Shown: positions 1-6,412 of the stretch, in pieces | Layout of the letters: the number at the start of each line of letters is the position of its first letter | Numbering within the stretch: position 1 is the stretch's first letter | Assembly: GCA_028688235.1 (NCBI GenBank) | Contig: JAQTYP010000113.1 | Span: 1 to 9,156 of the forward strand | Reading direction: 5' to 3' | DNA: 9,156 nucleotides | Source: Methylomonas sp. | GTDB taxonomy: Bacteria > Pseudomonadota > Gammaproteobacteria > Methylococcales > Methylomonadaceae | Translations under genes and position numbers: made by a program | The notes under the pieces: generated by a model | What the model saw: the letters and a program-made list of their open reading frames with translations, nothing else | What the model was told of the DNA's origin: nothing | The model's database searches: none

Positions 1-592
1 CAGAAATTCGCCCGTGTTGATAGATTTGCAGAAAGTGAATGGCCTGGGTTTGGGCGTGGCTGTTCCAGATATTGTAGAGCTGGTGCGTAAATTAGGGTTT
101 ATGCCCGTCGGTATTCGAGGCGGCACGGAAAAACAAAATCATGATGCCTTTGTGCTTGAGCTCCCTGTGCATTCGATGCACAGCAGCACCGCTCCGGTAG
201 AAATCAAGACAGGCTCTAAATCCATAGAGGTGGCCGAAACCGAAGAGATTCAAGCCGTGGAGCCGACGATTGAAAATAAATTGGTTGTGCAGCCTATCCG
301 TTCCGGGCAGCGCGTCTATGCCAAAGGTGATTTGATCGTGACTGCGACGGTCAGTGCCGGCGCGGAAATCATGGCCGAAGGCAATATACACGTATACGGC
401 ACGTTGAGAGGAAGGGCGTTGGCGGGAGTGTTGGGGAATACCGACAGCCGGATATTTTGTTCAGACCTGCAAGCCGAGTTAATTTCTATTGCGGGAATTT
501 ACCAACTCAGCGATGATTTAAGTCCGAAAACAGCGCATAAACCAGTGCAGATCAGCCTGGATAAACAAACACTCATCATCAAAGACATTTAA
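1..592 (+). CDS. minC: Septum site-determining protein MinC (5' partial)
   Basis: MinC inhibits FtsZ polymerisation away from midcell and is recruited to the membrane by MinD. The reading frame is open from base 2 (R-N-S-P before the GTG at 14), so that GTG is an internal valine and the true start lies upstream of the window. About 196 residues are visible. Counting from the GTG, the end of the N-terminal FtsZ-inhibiting domain runs to about residue 47 (LGFMPVGIRGG). A variable acidic linker follows to about 92, then the C-terminal beta-helix dimerisation and MinD-binding domain from about 93. The latter carries RSGQR, SAGAEIMAEGNIHVYG, LRGRALAG and AELISIAG, all close to E. coli MinC. About 45-50 N-terminal residues are missing compared with the usual ~230. 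It is the first gene seen of a minCDE operon; minD follows after 21 bp. Identification is firm. Confidence 0.96.
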   Translation, partial: RNSPVLIDLQKVNGLGLGVAVPDIVELVRKLGFMPVGIRGGTEKQNHDAFVLELPVHSMHSSTAPVEIKTGSKSIEVAETEEIQAVEPTIENKLVVQPIRSGQRVYAKGDLIVTATVSAGAEIMAEGNIHVYGTLRGRALAGVLGNTDSRIFCSDLQAELISIAGIYQLSDDLSPKTAHKPVQISLDKQTLIIKDI

Positions 593-601
593 GCTTTTCT
601 C

Positions 602-606
602 GGAGG
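602..606 (+). promoter_or_regulatory. Strong Shine-Dalgarno for minD
   Basis: GGAGG at 602-606 lies 7 nt before the TTG at 614. The strong, well-spaced site settles that minD begins at this unusual TTG codon; translation from it gives the canonical N-terminus MARIIVVTSGKGGVGKT. Confidence 0.8.
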
Positions 607-613
607 AATAACA

Positions 614-1426
614 TTGGCCAGAATAATCGTCGTAACGTCAGGAAAGGGTGGCGTGGGCAAGACTACCACCAGCGCGGCTATCGCAATGGGGTTGGCAAAG
701 AGAGGCCATAAAACCGCTGTCATCGATTTCGACGTGGGTTTGCGTAATCTTGATTTGATCATGGGTTGCGAACGTCGCGTGGTCTATGATTTGGTTAATG
801 TCATCAATGACGAAGCGACTCTGAAGCAGGCATTGATCAAAGACAAACGCTGCGATCAGCTCTACATTTTGCCGGCATCTCAGACTCGCGACAAGGATGC
901 GTTGACGACCGAAGGTGTCGGCAAGATACTCGAGGAATTATCCAAAGATTTCAAATATATCGTCTGCGATTCCCCGGCCGGAATCGAGCGCGGGGCTACG
1001 CTGGCGATGTATTTTGCGGACGATGCTTTCGTCGTGACCAACCCGGAAGTCTCATCGGTTCGCGATTCGGATCGTATGTTGGGCATATTGGCCAGTAAAT
1101 CGCGGCGGGCAGAAAAAGGCGAAGAGCCCATCAAGGAATATCTATTGCTGACACGTTATTCCCCCGATAGGGTTAAACTGGGGGAAATGCTGAGTGTCGA
1201 TGATGTGCAGGAAATTCTATCCTTGCATCTATTGGGCGTCATTCCCGAATCCAAGTCGGTGTTGAACGCTTCGAACTCGGGAACCCCGGTTATTTTGGAT
1301 GAGCAAAGCGATGCAGGTCTGGCCTATCAGGATATTGTGGCTCGCTATTTGGGAGAGGAAAGACCCCACCGTTTCATAGAGGAAGAGAAGAAAGGCTTGT
1401 TTGCCAAGCTATTCGGGAGTAAATGA
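614..1426 (+). CDS. minD: Septum site-determining ATPase MinD
   Basis: MinD is the membrane-cycling ATPase of the Min oscillator. The ATP-bound dimer binds the inner membrane, recruits MinC and is released by MinE. The 270-residue length is typical of the family. The deviant Walker A motif GKGGVGKTT spans residues 10-18 with signature Lys11 and catalytic Lys16. IDFDVGLRN at 37-45 gives Asp38 and Asp40, and VCDSPAGIE around 117-125 is the Walker B region with Asp119. The C-terminal membrane-targeting amphipathic helix is plain at about 256-270 (KKGLFAKLFGSK). The start is TTG, supported by a strong GGAGG and by exact agreement of the N-terminus with the family. The TGA stop at 1424-1426 shares its last base with the likely minE ATG, so the two are translationally coupled. 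No damage is seen. Confidence 0.98.
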   Translation: MARIIVVTSGKGGVGKTTTSAAIAMGLAKRGHKTAVIDFDVGLRNLDLIMGCERRVVYDLVNVINDEATLKQALIKDKRCDQLYILPASQTRDKDALTTEGVGKILEELSKDFKYIVCDSPAGIERGATLAMYFADDAFVVTNPEVSSVRDSDRMLGILASKSRRAEKGEEPIKEYLLLTRYSPDRVKLGEMLSVDDVQEILSLHLLGVIPESKSVLNASNSGTPVILDEQSDAGLAYQDIVARYLGEERPHRFIEEEKKGLFAKLFGSK

Positions 1427-1680
1427 TGAGTCTCTTGGATTATTTCAGGTCATCTAAGCCTAGCTCCGCTTCGGTAGCCAAGGAGCGTTTACAGATTTTG
1501 GTAGCCCACGAACGGGCGTCGCGAAACCAGCCGTCTTATTTGCCGCAATTACAGCAGGAATTACTGGCCGTCATTCAAAAATACGTCAATGTTGGGCAAG
1601 ATGCCATTACCGTCAATTTTGAACAGGATGGAAATCAGGAAACTCTGGAATTGAATATTGTACTGCCGGAAGACCGGTAA
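1426..1680 (+). CDS. minE: Cell division topological specificity factor MinE
   Basis: MinE stimulates MinD ATPase and drives pole-to-pole oscillation, confining MinC action to the poles. The protein has 84 residues against 88 in E. coli. The N-terminal MSLLDYF is the membrane-binding and anti-MinCD segment, followed by AKERLQILVAHERA, the MinD-contacting helix/strand. YLPQLQQELLAVIQKYV and LELNIVLPE belong to the C-terminal dimerisation domain. Two tandem ATGs exist, at 1423 and 1426. The second is chosen because GGGAG (1415-1419) is 6 nt from it but only 3 nt from the first, and because homologues begin M-(A/S)-LLD. It overlaps the minD stop. The next gene starts 77 bp downstream with no convincing terminator between, so the operon may continue. 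Confidence 0.96.
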   Translation: MSLLDYFRSSKPSSASVAKERLQILVAHERASRNQPSYLPQLQQELLAVIQKYVNVGQDAITVNFEQDGNQETLELNIVLPEDR

Positions 1681-1692
1681 ACGACGGTGACA

Positions 1693-1761
1693 ATGCTGGA
1701 TATGCCAAAGCCATTGAGGCTGGGAAAGGTTTTTTTGCTGAAACGCGAGGTGTTGAAATGA
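1693..1761 (+). CDS. Possible 22-residue mini-ORF coupled to the winged-helix gene
   Basis: An ATG-initiated frame of 22 codons fills most of the gap between minE and the winged-helix gene. Its TGA stop (1759-1761) overlaps the downstream ATG in the classic ATGA arrangement. The peptide is basic and hydrophobic (MLDMPKPLRLGKVFLLKREV, then LK). A GGTGA at 1686-1690 lies only 2 nt before the ATG, a poor ribosome-site spacing. It resembles no family I know. It could be a coupling leader, a true small protein or chance; chance is the most likely of the three. Confidence 0.2.
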   Translation: MLDMPKPLRLGKVFLLKREVLK

Positions 1762-1955
1762 GTGAGTTAATTGGTGAAGCAGCCGGAAAAATCTGGCATT
1801 ATTTGGACCAAAACGGCGAGTCTAGCGTCTCTAAGCTAACGACCGAGACCGGATTGGGCAAAAACGAAGTTCAACGCGCAATCGGTTGGTTGTTGAAAGA
1901 AGATAAACTGAACATCGAAACCAACGGACGCTCCGAAACGTTGTCTTTGAAATAA
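1758..1955 (+). CDS. Small winged helix-turn-helix protein (DUF2582-like)
   Basis: A 65-residue protein that is essentially one winged-helix domain. Helix 1 lies at about 5-18 (EAAGKIWHYLDQ), helix 2 at about 23-31 and the recognition-like helix 3 at about 35-47 (NEVQRAIGWLLKED). The wing is two short strands, KLNIETNG and SETLSLK. The pattern matches the small winged-helix family annotated as DUF2582 (Pfam PF10771), whose function is not established; assignment is by recognition and could be to a related wHTH family. GAGG at 1747-1750 lies 7 nt before the ATG, a good ribosome site. It sits 77 bp after minE on the same strand, so co-transcription with min is plausible. It may bind DNA or a protein partner; no dimerisation or ligand domain is present. 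Confidence 0.8.
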   Translation: MSELIGEAAGKIWHYLDQNGESSVSKLTTETGLGKNEVQRAIGWLLKEDKLNIETNGRSETLSLK

Positions 1956-1977
1956 GGTCCGAAAAATTTACGTCGTT

Positions 1978-1995
1978 CACGAAATACACGAAAAA
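1978..1995 (+). repeat. CACGAA-type 9-bp tandem pair
   Basis: Two adjacent 9-mers, CACGAAATA and CACGAAAAA, lie in the non-coding stretch. A similar adjacent pair (CACGAAAAT, TACGAAATG) occurs in another intergenic region at 6301-6318. This may be a trace of a dispersed intergenic repeat; only two sites are seen, so it is a tentative call. Confidence 0.35.
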
Positions 1996-2112
1996 TTGCG
2001 AATAGTTGCCAATTTCGGATCGCTGCCAAATGGTGAGCGGAAAACCTGCGCAAAAAACTGGTTTATTTCGCGCGTTTTGTGGACCAACTGCAGCTTTTAG
2101 GTGATATTGTTT

Positions 2113-2209
2113 TAGACCCCGCTTAAGCTTAGCCTAAGCAATCTCCAGCAAATTAGCGATCAAGGTCCGATTTGCCGGGTTGTTCGAGCTCGGTTGTGCG
2201 GGGTTTTTT
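2113..2209 (+). terminator. Structured segment ending in a T-run, candidate terminator or small RNA 3' end
   Basis: ACCCCGC at 2116-2122 is complementary to GCGGGGT at 2198-2204, which runs straight into TTTTTT (2204-2209). Inside this closing stem are three possible hairpins: GCTTA/TAAGC at 2127-2139, GCAAAT/ATTTGC at 2148-2175 and CCGGG/CTCGG at about 2175-2193. A shorter alternative next to the T-run pairs CTCG (2189-2192) with CGGG (2199-2202). Either could end transcripts from the min/winged-helix unit. The multi-hairpin closed layout is unlike a simple terminator and could be the 3' part of a small RNA. No known RNA family is recognised. Confidence 0.4.
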
Positions 2210-2236
2210 ATGTTTGTTGATTATATATATGGCTAC

Positions 2237-2267
2237 ACGACACTTTTTACGCATTCCTAACTAAAAT
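2237..2267 (+). promoter_or_regulatory. Weak candidate sigma70 promoter for the glucan synthase gene
   Basis: TAAAAT at 2262-2267 matches the -10 consensus at five of six positions. The only -35-like hexamer is ACGACA at 2237-2242, at a long 19-bp spacing. The position, about 80 bp before the gene and after the T-run, is sensible, but the -35 is weak. Confidence 0.25.
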
Positions 2268-2349
2268 AAAGCATCGATTACAGCTGTTGCCAGCGGATTC
2301 TATTTTTTCCGTAAACCTCATCTTCCTTATCTGGAGTGTCTTGCTCGAA

Positions 2350-5130
2350 ATGAAAGCCAGAATAGCCACGTTATTTACTATCGTTTTCTTGGTCTTGGTT
2401 AACTTTGCCATCTGGACCTATGTCAATAATCCCTTGCAGTTGCCGTCCTGGAACAGCACGATGATGGGTTTGACCTATAACGGTACGCGGCGCGACTTCG
2501 ACCCGGAAAAACAGAATTATCCAACGCCCGAACAGGTGTGGGAGGACTTGGATTTGCTGGCGGATAAGGTGCATGCGATTAGAACCTATACCTCGCTGGA
2601 AGGAATGGAGGCCGTGCCAGAGGCGGCCGCGAAAAACGGTATCCATTTGGCAATGGGCGCCTGGATAGACTTGATCGACGATACCACGACGGAAGAAGAG
2701 CGGCAAAAGATCGAGGAGAAAAATCGCCGCGACGTCGAAAGCTTGATTCAACTGACCAACAACTATCCCAAAACGATACTCAGAACCTTGGTGGGTAACG
2801 AATCCTTGCTCAGGGCGCGTTCGAAACTCGCGGGGCCCATTGCCGATCAGATCAGGGAACAATACAACGGGCAGTTGAGTGATAAGGAAATCGACGACAA
2901 GATCGAGACTGAAATCAAGCTCAAGGTCGCGGAAAAAGCCAATGATTTGATCGCGTATATCAAGGAAGTCAAAAAACGCACCTGGAAACCCGTCAGTACC
3001 TCCGAAACCTGGGATATTTGGGCATCTAATCCGGCTTTAGTCGAAGCGGTCGATTACATCGGGGTACATATCCTGCCTTATTGGGAGGGCATTCCCGTCG
3101 ATTTGCCGAAAGGCGCCGAAGGCGAAGCGGCGGTCGATTATGTCTTTAAACGTTATTACGAACTGCAACAGCTTTATCCGGGCAAGCCTATCGTTATTAC
3201 CGAGGCGGGCTGGCCATCGGACGGACCGCCGCAAAAATCCGCCAGCGCCTCCTTGATCAATGAAGCCAAGTTTCTGCGGGCTTTTCTGAACCGGGCGACG
3301 GCCGAGAATATTATCTATTACGTCATCGAAGCGTTCGATCAACCTTGGAAAATTAACTTGGAAGGTACGGCAGGCGCTTATTGGGGCCTGTTCAATGCCG
3401 ATAGGCAGCCTAAGTTCCCCATGGAGGGCGAGGTAGTTGCCAATCCAATGTGGCGTAATTTCGCCACCGGCGCGGCGTTGCTCAGCGTGATTTTGATGAC
3501 CGCTTTTTTGTTTACCCGCAAGAGTCTGAAGCTGCCGGGTAAATTGTTGTTTGGCATCATGGCCAACTTGGCGGCATCGGTTTTGTTCTGGTCCGCGTCT
3601 ATCGCCGCGGCTCAATATCAAACCGGGTTTTCCGTCGTGTTCTGGAGCATATTGTTGATGATGCAGGCGATGGCTATCTTGGTGTTATTGACAGAGAGTC
3701 TGGAGCTTGCGGAGGTGCTATGGCACCGCAAAGGCCGACGTACTTTTAGTCCTCTGAGTCCCTCGCCCGAGTTTAAATATCCCAAAGTATCTATTCATTT
3801 GCCGATTCATAACGAGCCGCCGGAGATGGTGCGCAAGACTTTGAACGCATTGGCCAAGGTCGATTATCCGAACTACGAAGTATTGGTGATGGATAACAAT
3901 ACCAAGGAACCTGCGGTGTGGATGCCGGTTCAAGAAGACTGCGATCGTTTGGGCCCCAAGTTCCGCTTTTTTCATCTGGATAATTGGCCGGGCTTTAAGG
4001 CCGGAGCAATCAACTATGCGTTGACGAATACCGCCGAAGATGCCGAAATCATCGCGGTGATAGACAGCGACTATATTTTGTCGCCCGATTGGCTGAAGTC
4101 CATGGTGCCTTATTTCGATAGGGAAAACGTAGGTTTCGTGCAGTCGCCGCAAGATTACCGTGACAGTCACCAAGGCACGTTCAAAGACATGTGTTATTGG
4201 GAATATGCCGGTTTCTTCAATATCGGCATGGTGCAGCGTAACGAATACAACGCCATCATTCAGCACGGGACGATGACGATGGTACGCAAATCGGCCTTCG
4301 AAAAGGTCGGTCCCTGGGGGGAATGGTGTATTTGCGAGGATAGCGAGTTGGGTTTGCGTCTGTACGAAGCCGGTTACGATTCGGTTTACTGTAAGGAGTC
4401 TTTTGGCCGCGGGTTGATGCCGGATACATTCTCCGGCTATATGACGCAGCGTTTCCGTTGGGTTTACGGTGCGATGCAGATCATCAAAAAGCATTGGCGG
4501 CATTTTTTGCCCAATAAACAATCGGGGCTGACTTCCGCTCAGCGCTACTATTTCGTGGCCGGTTGGTTGCCGTGGTTCTCCGATGCATTGGCCTTGTTAT
4601 TTACCGGCGCTAGTTTGATTTTGACCTCGATGTTGGTGATGAATCCCTTGCATAGCGAACTGCCCATCAATGCCTTCCTGTTGCCAACTATCGGTTTGTT
4701 CGTGTTCAAAGTGGGTCGAGGTCTGTGGTTGTATAAAGCCAGAGTTGCTTGTTCTACATTGCAAGCCTTGGGCGCGGCACTGGCCGGTTTGTCGTTGACG
4801 CATACTGTCGCGCGCGGGACACTACAAGGTTTGTTTACGTCCGGCAAGCCGTTCATGCGCACGCCTAAATACGAAGCGCAAGGGCCGTTGATCGCCGGAT
4901 TGTTGGTGATTTGGCAGGAGTTGCTGTTATTGTGCTTATTGATCGCCGGTATCGTAGCCATGCGTATGGAGCCGCAGTTCGACAATACCAGCGGGAAACT
5001 ATGGGTGGCGGTATTGGCCGTGCAGGCGGTACCCTATCTGGCGACTTTTTTGACGATTCTGATCAGCGTCGCGCCTAACTATTTCCCAGGTAAAAAGTTG
5101 TCGGCGGATGAGCTGGATACGGATGTTTAG
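2350..5130 (+). CDS. GH17-GT2 fusion membrane beta-glucan synthase/transglycosylase
   Basis: A 926-residue inner-membrane enzyme joining two carbohydrate-active domains. A signal-anchor helix (about 5-25) precedes a GH17-like domain (about 35-350) with catalytic acid Glu151 in VGNE and nucleophile Glu285 in ITEAGWPSDG. Three membrane helices follow (about 371-450). Next is a GT2 synthase domain: PKVSIHLPIHNEPPE from 478, Asp515 in VLVMDNN, DSD at 572-574, ED at 663-664 and QRFRW at 700-704, i.e. the D, DxD, (T)ED and Q(R)xRW signature of processive glycosyltransferases. About four C-terminal helices complete it. Related multidomain GH17 proteins of Pseudomonas and Azotobacter have beta-1,3-glucan transglycosylase activity, so a UDP-glucose-fed glucan synthase with periplasmic chain remodelling or branching is inferred. 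The ATG at 2350 is preferred: the hydrophobic anchor follows at once, and GGAG (2333-2336) is 13 nt upstream. A TTG at 2341, closer to that site, and a TTG at 2287 are alternatives. It is monocistronic, followed by a terminator. Confidence 0.9.
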   Translation: MKARIATLFTIVFLVLVNFAIWTYVNNPLQLPSWNSTMMGLTYNGTRRDFDPEKQNYPTPEQVWEDLDLLADKVHAIRTYTSLEGMEAVPEAAAKNGIHLAMGAWIDLIDDTTTEEERQKIEEKNRRDVESLIQLTNNYPKTILRTLVGNESLLRARSKLAGPIADQIREQYNGQLSDKEIDDKIETEIKLKVAEKANDLIAYIKEVKKRTWKPVSTSETWDIWASNPALVEAVDYIGVHILPYWEGIPVDLPKGAEGEAAVDYVFKRYYELQQLYPGKPIVITEAGWPSDGPPQKSASASLINEAKFLRAFLNRATAENIIYYVIEAFDQPWKINLEGTAGAYWGLFNADRQPKFPMEGEVVANPMWRNFATGAALLSVILMTAFLFTRKSLKLPGKLLFGIMANLAASVLFWSASIAAAQYQTGFSVVFWSILLMMQAMAILVLLTESLELAEVLWHRKGRRTFSPLSPSPEFKYPKVSIHLPIHNEPPEMVRKTLNALAKVDYPNYEVLVMDNNTKEPAVWMPVQEDCDRLGPKFRFFHLDNWPGFKAGAINYALTNTAEDAEIIAVIDSDYILSPDWLKSMVPYFDRENVGFVQSPQDYRDSHQGTFKDMCYWEYAGFFNIGMVQRNEYNAIIQHGTMTMVRKSAFEKVGPWGEWCICEDSELGLRLYEAGYDSVYCKESFGRGLMPDTFSGYMTQRFRWVYGAMQIIKKHWRHFLPNKQSGLTSAQRYYFVAGWLPWFSDALALLFTGASLILTSMLVMNPLHSELPINAFLLPTIGLFVFKVGRGLWLYKARVACSTLQALGAALAGLSLTHTVARGTLQGLFTSGKPFMRTPKYEAQGPLIAGLLVIWQELLLLCLLIAGIVAMRMEPQFDNTSGKLWVAVLAVQAVPYLATFLTILISVAPNYFPGKKLSADELDTDV

Positions 5131-5150
5131 GCTTTGATGTCGGTATCGAC

Positions 5151-5187
5151 AAAGGCCCGGATCGAATTATCGATTCGGGCCTTTTTT
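5151..5187 (+). terminator. Intrinsic terminator of the glucan synthase gene
   Basis: AAAGGCCCG (5151-5159) pairs perfectly with CGGGCCTTT (5176-5184). The stem continues inward through a G-T pair and five more pairs to a four-base ATTA loop, about 15 bp in all, ending in TTTTTT (5182-5187). It begins 20 bp after the stop. Read on the minus strand the same hairpin is followed by only three Ts, so it could act weakly on the convergent purC transcript as well. Confidence 0.93.
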
Positions 5188-5298
5188 ATGCCGACTTGTC
5201 GAGTCTAAACTTTTAGGTTTTATCCGTTCACCATTTAGGTAGGGGCTCGAAGTTGGTAGCTATTTGAGTGAACTCGTGGATGAAATGATTTTCTTGGT

Positions 5299-6195
5299 TT
5301 AGATGCCTATCAATTTTTGTTCGGCTTCGCGGTACTTGGCGGCGCATTGTGCGGAAACCTCGGCGGGCAGTTTTGGTCCAGGTGGAGTTTTGTTCCAATC
5401 TAGGGTTTCCAGGTAATCGCGCAGATACTGTTTGTCGAAGCTCGGTGGACTGATGCCCGTTCTGTAATGTTCGACCGGCCAGAATCGAGACGAATCCGGG
5501 GTCAGGGCTTCGTCTATCAAATACAGGGTGCCATCGTCGTCCAAGCCGAATTCGAATTTGGTATCGGCAATGATGATGCCGCGCTGGCGGGCATATTCGG
5601 CTGCCGTGGTATACAGTTTAATGCTGATGTCGCGGACTTTTTCGGCGATTTCTTGTCCCATTAATGCCACAGTATCGGCGAAACTGATGTTTTCGTCGTG
5701 GACGCCGACTTCGGCTTTACTGGATGGGGTGTAAATGGGTTCGGGCAATTGTTGGGCTTGTTGCAATCCGGCGGGTAATTGAATGCCGCAGACGGCGCCG
5801 CTGGCTTGATAATCCTTCCAGCCGGAACCAATCAGATAGCCGCGCACGATGGCTTCCACCGGTAACGGTTTGAGGCGTTTGACGACGATGGCGCGTTCCT
5901 CGACTTGTTTGCGTGATTCGGCATCGGGAATGACTTGCTCCAGTGTCAAATCGTCGGCCAAATGATTGGGAATGATGTCCCGCATTTTTTCGAACCAGAA
6001 ATTGGACACCTTTGTCAGTACGCGGCCTTTGCCAGGAATGGGGTCGGGCAAAATGACGTCGAAAGCCGACATTCTGTCGGTCGTCACTATCAGCAAATGT
6101 TGGGCATCGATTTCGTACATGTCGCGGACCTTGCCGCGCCCGAGCAATTTCAGCTGTGGGATAGAGGATTCGTAAAGTGCGGCTGGGACATTCAT
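5299..6195 (-). CDS. purC: Phosphoribosylaminoimidazole-succinocarboxamide synthase (SAICAR synthetase)
   Basis: PurC joins aspartate to CAIR using ATP to give SAICAR in de novo purine synthesis, in the cytosol. The 298-residue protein belongs to the longer (~300 aa) form of the family rather than the ~237 aa E. coli form. Visible motifs in order are LLGRGKVRDMYEI (ATP site), TDRMSAFDVILPDPIPGKG, VEAIVRGYLIGSGWKDYQ, DENISFAD, IIADTKFEFG and LIDEALTPDSSRFWP, all PurC signatures. The ATG at 6195 is chosen over an in-frame TTG at 6207, because MNVPALYESS-like starts are normal and the TTG lies inside the probable promoter-proximal leader. No clear Shine-Dalgarno precedes either. It is convergent with the glucan synthase gene and divergent from the TssB/TssC-like gene. 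Confidence 0.97.
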   Translation of the reverse strand: MNVPAALYESSIPQLKLLGRGKVRDMYEIDAQHLLIVTTDRMSAFDVILPDPIPGKGRVLTKVSNFWFEKMRDIIPNHLADDLTLEQVIPDAESRKQVEERAIVVKRLKPLPVEAIVRGYLIGSGWKDYQASGAVCGIQLPAGLQQAQQLPEPIYTPSSKAEVGVHDENISFADTVALMGQEIAEKVRDISIKLYTTAAEYARQRGIIIADTKFEFGLDDDGTLYLIDEALTPDSSRFWPVEHYRTGISPPSFDKQYLRDYLETLDWNKTPPGPKLPAEVSAQCAAKYREAEQKLIGI

Positions 6196-6212
6196 GGGGC
6201 GATACAAAAGAT

Positions 6213-6241
6213 AATTTAGACAGGGCGGATTTTAACATCAA
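6213..6241 (-). promoter_or_regulatory. Candidate sigma70 promoter of purC
   Basis: On the minus strand, TTGATG (6241-6236) is separated by 17 bp from TAAATT (6218-6213), each matching consensus at four of six positions. Transcription would start some 12-15 nt before the ATG, giving a very short leader, consistent with the lack of a Shine-Dalgarno. No PurR-like operator (ACGCAAACGTTTGCGT type) is seen. Confidence 0.4.
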
Positions 6242-6300
6242 CCGCTTGATCGCCGTTAGCCGGGCAAGCGTTATGTCTATCCATAACCTTGCAGCCCGCT

Positions 6301-6318
6301 CACGAAAATTACGAAATG
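6301..6318 (+). repeat. Second CACGAA-type 9-bp tandem pair
   Basis: CACGAAAAT followed directly by TACGAAATG lies in the purC/TssBC-like divergent region. It parallels the pair at 1978-1995 in length and phase. A dispersed intergenic repeat is possible; chance in A-rich DNA is the alternative. Confidence 0.3.
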
Positions 6319-6412
6319 ATTTTTCCGAGGCGATAGGCTCGCGCTACTTGTTGAAAAGTATTAGCTCTGTTACTGTCGCAAAAATCAGACAACGACCGTT
6401 ATAGGGGAGATT

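Larger units (their letters stand above)
1956..2286. other. Gene-free interval between the min cluster and the glucan synthase gene
   Basis: About 330 bp with no supportable ORF on either strand. It contains a 9-bp-period CACGAAATA/CACGAAAAA pair at 1978-1995, and a loose inverted repeat (TCCGAAA at 1958-1964 against TTTCGGA at 2013-2019). AAGGTCCGA occurs twice (1954-1962 and 2162-2170). A structured T-run segment lies at about 2113-2209, and AT-rich sequence follows (TTATATATAT at 2221-2230). It separates two transcription units. Confidence 0.6.

Noticed and set aside
1709..1737. Hairpin AGCC/GGCT followed by seven Ts after minE as a terminator
   Set aside because: The stem is only 4 bp and lies 6 nt from the T-run; too weak to call.
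2116..2204. tRNA-like cloverleaf (7-bp closing stem, three arms, a TTCGA near the third loop)
   Set aside because: Arm spacing is wrong, the D-arm loop is three bases, the anticodon-like loop is 16 bases, there is a 4-nt gap before the closing strand, and no CCA or proper T-stem pairing exists.
2287..2349. Upstream TTG start adding 21 residues to the GH17-GT2 protein
   Set aside because: No ribosome site precedes it, and the extension would add a second hydrophobic stretch before the clear signal anchor that begins at the ATG at 2350.
3718..4521. Minus-strand open frame of 267 codons
   Set aside because: It lies antisense within the GT2 coding region, whose motifs are unmistakable; the antisense product is His/Arg-rich with no recognisable domain.
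6348..6376. TTGTTG and TACTGT with 17-bp spacing as promoter of the sheath-like gene
   Set aside because: Each hexamer matches consensus at only three of six positions; not distinguishable from chance.
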